From the IMG/VR virus record IMGVR_UViG_3300020027_000276, positions 1-36,674 of that record: DNA of 36,674 bases, one strand, 5' to 3'. The stretch comes from a virus. Positions 30,473 to 36,674 of the stretch are shown here, piece by piece. The notes under the pieces were generated by a model. That model did no database searches and was not told the origin of the DNA. It saw only the letters and a program-made list of their open reading frames with translations. Position 1 is the first letter of the stretch, and every line of letters starts with the position of its first letter. The position numbers and the translations under genes are program-made.

Positions 30473-30871
30473 TTACTTATTAAGGATGGCAGTAATCCTT
30501 TTTGTCAAATCAGAACTAAATCCAAGAGGCAGTATAGTTCTTCTTTTTTCTCCATGCCAGATTACTTTAAATTTACCGGATTTTTCATTCTCTATATAAG
30601 GCAGCCAATTATTCAAAGCTTTGCTTAGATAAAGTTTAAGTTGGTATTCAGCTGTACCATTTTTTTCTCTCGGGGAGTTATGGAAATCTACTTTTAGTAA
30701 TGATATTTTTCGATTTTTCTCAACGCATTTAGCACAAAGTTCACTTTGGTGACGCATAATGCGATCGCAAAATTCTTTCATGTCTGCTTCGTACTGAGCC
30801 TTTGCTGCATTTTTGTTTGCGACCTTGCCCCGATTGATGTATGCAACTTTAAGAAAACTCATGAAATCCAT
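30473..30871 (-). CDS. Leftward hypothetical protein
   Basis: This 132-residue basic protein (start ATG 30871, with 30862 an alternative) has a helical N-terminus (KVANKNAAKAQYEADMKEFC), a C-x2-C pair (ELCAKCVEKNRK), and strands (ISLLKVDFHNSPRE, GKFKVIWHGEKRR). It may bind metal through the two Cys and nearby His, which is not certain. It lies leftward opposite a poor rightward frame. No family is recognised. It may be the last gene of a leftward unit that begins at 31096. Confidence 0.5.
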   Translation of the reverse strand: MDFMSFLKVAYINRGKVANKNAAKAQYEADMKEFCDRIMRHQSELCAKCVEKNRKISLLKVDFHNSPREKNGTAEYQLKLYLSKALNNWLPYIENEKSGKFKVIWHGEKRRTILPLGFSSDLTKRITAILNK

Positions 30872-30910
30872 TTTTAGGTTCTGAAGTAGAGGTAAATTGG
30901 CAATCGAAAT

Positions 30911-31096
30911 TTACACTTCTATTTGACACGCACTGTACACCGTCTTCTGAAAACTTCCGTCAACAAAGACAGACAGTTCATTGATTAGTCGGCCGTATTC
31001 CGTTGCTCTATCTGTAGGTCCGCAATAAACTTCTATCCATCGATCGTCGTCCCTGATCAGGGTCGCGGAAATGATCTCCATTACGATAAATGGCAA
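30911..31096 (-). CDS. Small leftward hypothetical protein
   Basis: This protein has 61 residues (start ATG 31096; ATG 31081 gives 56). It has alpha/beta character with an acidic middle (ISATLIRDDDRWIEVYCGPT) and a helix (RATEYGRLINELSVF). It is 39 bases upstream of the previous gene on the same strand, so the two probably share a transcript. No homologous family is recognised. The region to its right, up to 31283, is non-coding with no further feature seen. Confidence 0.45.
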   Translation of the reverse strand: MPFIVMEIISATLIRDDDRWIEVYCGPTDRATEYGRLINELSVFVDGSFQKTVYSACQIEV

Positions 31097-31282
31097 ACGT
31101 CATTTCGTTATTTGGATAGCTAGTCAGGACCCTAATGTCGTGCTTCGAGCCGGCTTATCCATTTTAGGAAGTTATGAAATTCTCGGCTGAAAAAAATCAG
31201 GAAAATTTGAAATCTTACCGCATAAAATAACTGTATATAATGGACCATTTTGCCTTATACATGTTTCTTAAGCCCTGTGAAT

Positions 31283-31296
31283 GGGCATTTTACTTT
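31283..31296. repeat. 14-bp direct repeat, left copy
   Basis: GGGCATTTTACTTT occurs perfectly at 31283-31296 and again at 33425-33438, bracketing the two-gene unit with the ImmA-like protease and the decayed NUMOD1 gene. Each copy is preceded by a short GC-rich inverted repeat and is followed by T-rich sequence, so both may be terminator-like. They could reflect module insertion. Confidence 0.5.
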
Positions 31297-31340
31297 TCTT
31301 TAGACTCAAGACTCTGATACAAACCGGTTTCCTTACCGCA

Positions 31341-31409
31341 TTGGAATATTATTTTTAATATTTTTGGAATATTTTTTTGCCAATTCCGGAAAGTGACTAT
31401 ATTTGGAAT
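31341..31409 (+). promoter_or_regulatory. Promoter with three TTGGAAT sites
   Basis: TTG (31377-31379) and TATATTTG (31398-31405), 18 bases apart, form an excellent Bacteroidota promoter; the ATG at 31424 is 18 bases on. TTGGAAT occurs at 31341-31347, 31364-31370 and 31403-31409; the first two copies extend to TTGGAATATT. The third copy overlaps the -7 element. The XRE protein of the second gene is the likely regulator. Confidence 0.55.
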
Positions 31410-31423
31410 CAAAATACCAGACT

Positions 31424-32032
31424 ATGAAAACCATTCTACAGTTTGAAGACGCAAATGAGATTTTGAAACCATACTATTCGGCACTTATCAAATGTTTAGA
31501 CAAAAGTTTTGCTGATTGTAACGCTATGAGTAATTTCTTTTCAACTCAAAATCCAGCCCACTTTAAACCGAGGACTAAGGGATCATTTATCGCTGACCGG
31601 CTGAAGATTCATCTCGGTAATCAATTTGACGCCGACTCAAACATAAGATTTGTTGAAATTAAAGGGGCTTTAGCTGTTGTAATTCAAGAAAAACTTGTAG
31701 TGCGGTTTAACAAGATAGATCAGCGGTTGAGAATGTCCATTAACCGTAGAACAAAGTCGTCGAAGCGCTACCTTAACCAAATTCCAATGGAAGGGCTAGA
31801 AGATATGACATATGTGTGGGGAGGCTATATGCCAGATAAAATTTGGAGTACTATAAATGGATACTACCTCACTTGTTATAATGGTAACTTAAATTGGCAT
31901 TACGACATGGGCAAAAATAGTTCTCTACAACAATTGAGTATTGAAATTCCACAAGATAAAGCCGCTAAACGCGTTAAACCAAAAACAAGACAAGGCAGCA
32001 ATTCGAACAAGAAAACTGGCACCGAAGACTAA
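31424..32032 (+). CDS. Hypothetical partner protein of the XRE-ImmA gene
   Basis: This 202-residue protein (from ATG 31424) is followed after 12 bases by the XRE-ImmA gene. It contains FIADRLKIHLGNQFDAD, a strand-rich middle (RFVEIKGALAVVIQEKLVV), the positive segment KIDQRLRMSINRRTKSS, then VWGGYMPD and YYLTCYNGNLNWHYDMG near residue 150-165. The end is disordered and basic. Similar proteins accompany XRE-ImmA/IrrE proteases in other genomes as far as I recall, but I cannot name the family. It may be a toxin, a substrate or a sensor partner. Confidence 0.55.
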   Translation: MKTILQFEDANEILKPYYSALIKCLDKSFADCNAMSNFFSTQNPAHFKPRTKGSFIADRLKIHLGNQFDADSNIRFVEIKGALAVVIQEKLVVRFNKIDQRLRMSINRRTKSSKRYLNQIPMEGLEDMTYVWGGYMPDKIWSTINGYYLTCYNGNLNWHYDMGKNSSLQQLSIEIPQDKAAKRVKPKTRQGSNSNKKTGTED

Positions 32033-32044
32033 ACAATAAAAAAT

Positions 32045-33097
32045 ATGAGGATTCTTAATACTGAAATTCTTGCTTTAGCCAGGGAATCACGCGGCTACAA
32101 CCAAAATCAACTTTCAGATTTATTAAGAGTAGAGCAAGGAACCGTATCGAAAATCGAAAACGGCAGGCTAGGCATCACTGATGAACTATTAGTGAAGATT
32201 GCTACAATCCTTAACTATCCGGTTGATTTGTTTTACGACGTTGAGAGAGTAATTAAAGTTGAAGGGCATTATCGAAAAAAGATTTCTTTACCGGCGAAAG
32301 AGTTGAAGGAATATAAAAGTAAAATGACTTTTGCCGAAAGGCACATTAATAAACTTTCAGATGCAGTTGAATTACCTGACGTCAAGATACCTTCATGGGA
32401 TGTAGAATCAGATGGGGATATCATTCAGGCGGCAAACTTTCTTCGTGAATATTGGAAAATCCCAAGAGGAAGAATAGAAGATTTGGCAAAAGTGACTGAA
32501 GATAATGGCATTATTATCGCTCCACTTGATTTAGGGGATATGGACGCGTTAAGCACCTATTCTTCCAGATATAATTTACCCATATTGTATGTCAACAAAA
32601 AGAGATCGGCTGATCGAATACGGTTTAATAATGCACACGAGCTCTGTCACTATGTCTGTCATTTTGGAAAAAAAATCTCTTCTGAAAGAGACATTGAAAA
32701 AGAAGCAAACATCTTCGCAAGCGAGCTTTTGTTACCGACTACCGAAGTCTTGCCACAACTGGTAAATTTAAACTTAGAAAAACTTTCAGATCTGAAAAGA
32801 TATTGGAAGGTTTCAATGCAAGCTATACTTTATAAAGCGAAATTTTTGAACGCTGTATCGGAAAATCAATATTACTATCTGGTCAAACAAATGAGCTCAC
32901 TTGGATACAGGAAGAATGAACCGATTATGATTCAACCTGATAACCCCAATCTTTTACGAGAGATATTGCAAACCTACATTGAGGATATGAGTTATTCGAA
33001 AACAGATTTAGCAAAAATTTTGTATCTCAATGAAAGTGATTTAGAGTCCACTTATTTTGGTGGAAGGCCAACTCCGAAATTCAACGTTTATCGGTAA
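32045..33097 (+). CDS. XRE HTH protein with ImmA/IrrE metalloprotease domain
   Basis: This 350-residue protein has an N-terminal XRE HTH (about 8-65, SRGYNQNQLSDLLRVEQGTV) and a zinc protease domain with HELCH at 198-202 and a third ligand near Glu220 (EKEANIFASELLLP). ImmA/IrrE-family proteases cleave repressors, as in ICEBs1 where ImmA cuts ImmR. Here DNA binding and cleavage are in one chain. The protein could sense damage or infection and degrade the phage or a partner repressor. It is co-transcribed with the upstream gene. The C-terminal 90 residues are a separate helical region of unknown role. Confidence 0.9.
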   Translation: MRILNTEILALARESRGYNQNQLSDLLRVEQGTVSKIENGRLGITDELLVKIATILNYPVDLFYDVERVIKVEGHYRKKISLPAKELKEYKSKMTFAERHINKLSDAVELPDVKIPSWDVESDGDIIQAANFLREYWKIPRGRIEDLAKVTEDNGIIIAPLDLGDMDALSTYSSRYNLPILYVNKKRSADRIRFNNAHELCHYVCHFGKKISSERDIEKEANIFASELLLPTTEVLPQLVNLNLEKLSDLKRYWKVSMQAILYKAKFLNAVSENQYYYLVKQMSSLGYRKNEPIMIQPDNPNLLREILQTYIEDMSYSKTDLAKILYLNESDLESTYFGGRPTPKFNVYR

Positions 33098-33103
33098 AAG
33101 AAC

Positions 33104-33402
33104 TTGCGAAGCATATTGGCATCCTTCTTTTCACTCACTGAAACTCAAAAATCGGGATTCACCTGGGCATTAGTCAAAAAGGCAATAGCCGAAAAAACCA
33201 TATACCGAAATTGTTATTGGAGGTATAAAGAAAAATCTCAGGTTGTTTACTTGCAACTAGATAACCGAGGTAAATTAATTCGCGAGTGGTCAAACCGGAT
33301 GAATTGAAAGCTGCAGGATACAGTCCTAATCAGATTAAACGAGTTTTCAGAGGTGAAACCAAAATGCATAAAGCCTTTTTATGGCAACGGGTTGCGTCAT
33401 GA
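33104..33402 (+). pseudogene. Decayed NUMOD1/IENR-type gene
   Basis: The main frame after 33104 encodes GFTWALVKKAIAEKTIYRNC, WRYKEKSQVVYLQLDNRG and KLIREW, then a stop at 33305-33307. A -1 shift near 33296-33298 continues as DELKAAGYSPNQIKRVFRGE and KAFLWQRV to TGA 33400-33402. That ending matches the NUMOD1 domain of the sigma-like protein (QLxxxGxxIxxW, then IxxVxxG, then FxW). A third frame just upstream (SVKELAKHIG near 33091-33117) also looks like part of it. It lacks a start and has two shifts, so it is decayed. It lies directly after the protease stop. Confidence 0.6.
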
Positions 33403-33424
33403 AACATTCGATTCCCCAGGGAAG

Positions 33425-33438
33425 GGGCATTTTACTTT
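33425..33438. repeat. 14-bp direct repeat, right copy
   Basis: GGGCATTTTACTTT, identical to 31283-31296. It is preceded by CCCC-AGGGAA-GGGG and lies between convergent genes (the decayed NUMOD1 gene and the leftward operon at 33453-35256), where a terminator would be useful. Confidence 0.5.
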
Positions 33439-33452
33439 ATAACCTCAAAAGT

Positions 33453-33905
33453 TTAAACTTCTTTGAAAAAACTTGCTAAAAAGGCTTTAACGTCTTTTTG
33501 CTGTTTTTTACTCAGGCTTGCTAAAACACTTGTAAATACAAGGTCACAGTGAGATCGGTTACAGTTTGTTGGCGTATGTTGAATATTAAATTCCGCTGAA
33601 CTTTGAGGATCTTTCCATGGGAAAGGTCCAATCGCCACTCCGGGTCTACCAACCTTTAAATGAAAGTCACAACTCCTATTTTCAATGTCTTCGAGCTCTG
33701 CCCACATGACGTCTGTAGGATCATTGGAATATTTACTTCTATTTAATGATAATCCCGCAGCAACGTCGGTCCATTTGATTTGACTAAATACGTCTGGAAT
33801 CGGCTGGAAGGGGTTGCCAGTGAATCGACGATAAAACCTTTCGGCCGGCTCGAAGCTACAGTCTTCCGTTCGGTCAAATTCAGACAGATAGGTCGGTGGC
33901 GTCAT
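33453..33905 (-). CDS. Third gene of the TIGR04255-led operon
   Basis: This 150-residue protein is not recognised. It has an aromatic N-terminal part (PPTYLSEFDRTEDCSFEPAE), FHLKVGRPGVAIGPFPWKDP, and conserved-looking polar residues (HTPTNCNRSHCDLV) near residues 110-125, which include two His and two Cys that could bind metal. A terminal helix follows (KKQQKDVKAFLASFFKE). Its start overlaps the previous gene stop by 4 bases, so it is coupled to the TIGR04255-like set. Function is unknown. Confidence 0.5.
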   Translation of the reverse strand: MTPPTYLSEFDRTEDCSFEPAERFYRRFTGNPFQPIPDVFSQIKWTDVAAGLSLNRSKYSNDPTDVMWAELEDIENRSCDFHLKVGRPGVAIGPFPWKDPQSSAEFNIQHTPTNCNRSHCDLVFTSVLASLSKKQQKDVKAFLASFFKEV

Positions 33906-34543
33906 TCAGATACGAATGCATTAGTTATTGTATTCAGAGTGACTTTTCCTTCAGTATCCAAGTGGATACTTCTGTATTTACCTGGGGTTGAAGAAACATA
34001 GATATAGGAAACTTCGTCATCTTCCTCACCGATAACAATATAATGTGTTCCATCCTCCCCTGCCCGAAAGATAGCAATTTCATTATCCGCAGTAAATGAG
34101 ACGGCGAAATCATGAGCCGTTAAAGCAAGGTCTTCGCTTAAGATATCAGCAATTGCTTGAAATTGGGATAGTTGGGGAGTGGTTAGAACGTGTTCGTCGT
34201 CGTGGAATAGTTTTTCTAATTGATCTTTAAAAAACTTTCTTTTTCGTTTTGACAAATCATCAATGGCGAAGAAACGATTGCTTATCCCATGTGACAACAA
34301 CGATAAAAAATAAAAGTGAAGCCCTGTCATTCGACTGACAGAGACGGGTGGCGCCCACGCTAAGGGCCTGCCATTATAATTCATCTTGTATATTCTGGAA
34401 GCATGGGGATTCGTCGGGAGATCGAATATCTCGCGATTGTACAATAATTCCAAATCAACTCCCTCACTTGTAGAGTTCTCCGTTAAGTAAGATCCAGTCG
34501 AGGGCATGCGACTAAGTTCAATGTCATTGTAGCTTAATTTCAT
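33902..34543 (-). CDS. Second gene of the TIGR04255-led operon
   Basis: This 213-residue protein is not recognised. It begins SYNDIELSRMPSTGSYLTEN, has a basic middle (RKFFKDQLEKLFHDDEH), an alpha/beta core (ALTAHDFAVSFTADNEIAIF), and near the end DGTHYIVIGEEDDEVSYIYV. Both flanking junctions are 4-base ATGA overlaps (with the genes at 33453 and 34540), so the three proteins are likely made in fixed ratio and may form a complex. No catalytic motif stands out. Confidence 0.55.
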   Translation of the reverse strand: MKLSYNDIELSRMPSTGSYLTENSTSEGVDLELLYNREIFDLPTNPHASRIYKMNYNGRPLAWAPPVSVSRMTGLHFYFLSLLSHGISNRFFAIDDLSKRKRKFFKDQLEKLFHDDEHVLTTPQLSQFQAIADILSEDLALTAHDFAVSFTADNEIAIFRAGEDGTHYIVIGEEDDEVSYIYVSSTPGKYRSIHLDTEGKVTLNTITNAFVSE

Positions 34544-35256
34544 AATGAATTATATTTATCAATGGCAAATGGAGTAATACTCGCGAAAAAAATTTCATTT
34601 TTGAATGTTCTTAGCGCAGCGAAATCATCACGCATATCAATTATTGCATTTCCTGCAGTTGGGATAACATTTTTAATGACGTCTATATCTAAATACAGTT
34701 TCTGTTGGCCGCTAACATCGACTTGAAGAAGTTCGTTGATAACACCACTTGCGGCAGACACCGCATCAAAGACCTCCATGCGGATAAAGGAAGAAATCAG
34801 GGGCTTTTGAATTGGATTAGGGGGTACGATGGTTAAATATGTGCTAACAGTTTCGCCAGGCTCCAGTATAAACTCATTAATGAACCGCAACGAAAATCTT
34901 CGCCATATCTGGGGTCGGAAATGAATAATATATTTATCAAGAAACTTTATTGCTTCAGGATAAAAAGAATCCCAGCTTGTATACTTTTGATTCAGAAATG
35001 AAAAGGCAAACCCATTCTCTCTGGCTTGAATTGAGACATTGTCTTTGGTATAAAATGCAATTCCGATCGTCTTTCGCTCAACGCTACTAATTGAATCAGA
35101 AAGCGTGCCTCCGATTTGAACTAAATTTTCATGTCTGTAAAATTCATCACCTAAGACTTCTCGAAATTGTTTAAATTCTGAATATTCAATAGACCGGCCA
35201 TGGTCAAACAGGACCTCAAGAATCGCTTCTTTGATCGGAGGCTTTGATAAAGTCAA
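34540..35256 (-). CDS. TIGR04255-family protein, first gene of a three-gene operon
   Basis: This 238-residue protein matches the TIGR04255 pattern: LSKPPIKEAILEVLFDHG at the start, GIAFYTKDNVSIQARENGFAFS, SWDSFYPEAIKFLDKYI, RFSLRFINEFILEP, KLYLDIDVIKN and LRTFKNEIFFASITPF. Family members are sporadically distributed and of unknown function. The start is TTG at 35256; no ATG gives the conserved start. The next two genes overlap by 4 bases each, so this is the leader of a tight three-gene unit. It lies between the ImmA/NUMOD1 module and the integrase. It is a candidate host-defence or moron module, but this is inferred from context. Confidence 0.65.
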   Translation of the reverse strand: MTLSKPPIKEAILEVLFDHGRSIEYSEFKQFREVLGDEFYRHENLVQIGGTLSDSISSVERKTIGIAFYTKDNVSIQARENGFAFSFLNQKYTSWDSFYPEAIKFLDKYIIHFRPQIWRRFSLRFINEFILEPGETVSTYLTIVPPNPIQKPLISSFIRMEVFDAVSAASGVINELLQVDVSGQQKLYLDIDVIKNVIPTAGNAIIDMRDDFAALRTFKNEIFFASITPFAIDKYNSL

Positions 35257-35459
35257 GTAAGTAAATTTAAAATAATAAACCTTGAATTCGACAATGCTGA
35301 TTAGATAGCACCAACATGGAATTTTTCGTTAGGATAGCTCTCGCAAAATAATCACCCCCTCCTATAATTAATAATTTTCATGGCTAATATCATGTTAATT
35401 TGTGAATTATCCAAATGACTAAGGCGATTGGTGACTAAAATGGTGATAACAATGAATAT
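35257..35459. other. Gene-free spacer between the operon and the integrase
   Basis: No gene is seen. TGGTGA occurs twice 12 bases apart (35429-35434 and 35441-35446), just after the integrase end in its transcription direction, and could be arm-type integrase sites. Attachment sites often lie next to the integrase; no tRNA-like core or matching direct repeat elsewhere in the window was found. Confidence 0.35.
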
Positions 35460-36674
35460 TTAAAACTCGTTCTTAACTTGCCGTAGTCTTTCATGTTGCC
35501 GCTCTTTTTCGCCCCCAAGATAATGGTCCATCGTAACGATTAGAGATGTATGTGCAGCCATTTTTTGTGCATCAATTGCTGAAAGTACTGCTGCTGTCTC
35601 GTCCAGGTTAGAATGCTTTAAACTATAAAAGTCAGCGGTAATCCCAAGCTTCTTTTTTACATGTCGATTCCAACGCCGGCATACCTGGTTAGAATTAATG
35701 GCTCTGTAACCGGGAATAAGGCCATCAGAAAAAAGAAAGTCATCTGATTTCGCCTGTTCAATCACTTCTTTCCAAAGCGGTAAAACAATGTCCTTGATCG
35801 TTCGCCAGGTCTCCCGGTACTGTTTACCTTTTTTAATTGTCATTTTGTACCGCTGATTTAAAAGATCAACATCTTGCTTTCTAATCAGCATTAATTCAGT
35901 TTCCCTGGCACCTGAATGAAAAAAGATGTGCATGAACCTCCAGAAACTGTAGTGACTCTCCTTCAAGTACTCATTCACCCTGGACCGATCCTCGAGAGAC
36001 AGTCTTTCCCGGATCCGCTTGACAGTCTTTTGCTTTTTGATTTTTGCCACCGGATCAATCTCAGTTGCTTCCATTTCAATTAACTCACTGAAAACGATCA
36101 TCAGATATGACCTGTATTGATTGTGTCGGTGTGCGCTCCATTTGGGATTGTCTTTTGCACACTGCTGGAAAATAACTTTAATATGCTTCCTGGTTACTTT
36201 GGAGATCGGTATGGTAGAGATTCTTAACTTTTGCGCAGCTGCCGACACGCCCTTGACGGTTGACTTGATATCATCCATCGTTTTTTTCGCCTTTTTGATC
36301 ATGAGTTGTGCTGCGCTCAACGCCTGGACAAATGGAGTGGCGGGATCAATCATGCCTTCACCCAACAAATCATCGTCTAAGGGCTGCTCGAAGGTTCCTA
36401 AAATAGGGTTATAATTCTGTTGCTGTAGTAACGCGAGCTCCGAATCAATTAAAGCCCGGGTAGCATCCTGCCGGGATTTTAGTGTTATGAATTGATTCAT
36501 CCCTTTAATGATTTTCAGTTTCCCCCTCTTGGTGCCTGGTTGGTGGGGTATAGCTGGATCGTAAAACCGGTAATAGATCAACCAGGGACTTTTGATATTC
36601 GCCTTGGCAGTATTCCAATTTTTGGGGGAAACTTTTAGCTCAGTACAAGAGCAATTGTTGCATAGCTGTAGCAT
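35460..36674 (-). CDS. int: Tyrosine recombinase / phage integrase
   Basis: This 404-residue site-specific recombinase would integrate and excise the phage. N-terminal residues (LKVSPKNW, LIYYRFYDP) fit the Bacteroidota integrase class. The catalytic domain carries Arg257 (HSGARETEL), Lys near 281-284 (IKKGKQYRE), His375 (AAHTSL) and nucleophile Tyr385 (MDHYL). Box II, usually HxLRH, reads YSLKH (350-354), so the second His is Tyr and the second Arg is Lys, as in many Bacteroidota elements. The ATG is the last three bases of the window, so it could be trimmed further upstream. Confidence 0.85.
   Translation of the reverse strand: MLQLCNNCSCTELKVSPKNWNTAKANIKSPWLIYYRFYDPAIPHQPGTKRGKLKIIKGMNQFITLKSRQDATRALIDSELALLQQQNYNPILGTFEQPLDDDLLGEGMIDPATPFVQALSAAQLMIKKAKKTMDDIKSTVKGVSAAAQKLRISTIPISKVTRKHIKVIFQQCAKDNPKWSAHRHNQYRSYLMIVFSELIEMEATEIDPVAKIKKQKTVKRIRERLSLEDRSRVNEYLKESHYSFWRFMHIFFHSGARETELMLIRKQDVDLLNQRYKMTIKKGKQYRETWRTIKDIVLPLWKEVIEQAKSDDFLFSDGLIPGYRAINSNQVCRRWNRHVKKKLGITADFYSLKHSNLDETAAVLSAIDAQKMAAHTSLIVTMDHYLGGEKERQHERLRQVKNEF

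Noticed and set aside
30327-30599. Rightward 90-codon frame
   Set aside because: It has no family match, its end overlaps the better leftward gene at 30473-30871, and its composition is low-complexity and hydrophobic.

Overview
The window carries a nearly complete temperate siphovirus-type phage genome, as a prophage or a circularly permuted phage genome, from a Bacteroidota host. The host call rests on AT-rich intergenic regions, promoter-like elements matching TTG-N18-20-TAnnTTTG, start codons mostly without Shine-Dalgarno sequences, a DUF4373-type replication initiator and an integrase of the Bacteroidota YSLKH type. No host chromosomal gene is recognisable.

Layout: (1) 1-3015, an immunity region with a leftward XRE repressor, a rightward Cro-sized protein and small early genes, several ending in Ala-Ala. 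(2) 3088-6121, replication: a DUF4373 initiator with an origin-like repeat cluster inside its gene, a DnaB helicase and a stand-alone primase-type zinc finger. (3) 6190-13347, an accessory early region of many small genes, a GNAT acetyltransferase, four related HTH proteins (one frameshifted) and three leftward tRNA genes (Phe, Cys, Gln). (4) 13420-19986, packaging and head: TerS, TerL, portal, Mu F-like minor head protein, prohead protease and HK97-fold capsid, with a strong terminator after the capsid gene. (5) 20033-28394, connectors and tail: gp6-like, gp16-like and gp10-like proteins, tail terminator, tail tube, a tail chaperone pair that appears joined by a +1/-2 frameshift, an 820-residue tape measure and an 835-residue tail-tip protein. 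(6) 28797-35256, accessory cargo: an ECF-sigma-like protein fused to a NUMOD1 domain, a two-gene unit ending in an XRE-ImmA/IrrE protease, a decayed NUMOD1 gene, and a tightly coupled leftward three-gene operon led by a TIGR04255-like protein. (7) 35460-36674, a leftward tyrosine integrase.

The structural block is an ordinary HK97-like assembly line. The least explained parts are the right-hand cargo (sigma-NUMOD1 fusion, TIGR04255 operon, ImmA pair), the HTH paralog cluster around the tRNA genes, and the origin-like repeats. No lysis genes were recognised. The window begins on a stop codon and ends on a start codon, both leftward; if the ends are joined, the repressor stop directly abuts the integrase start, which suggests either a circular map or trimming at gene boundaries.
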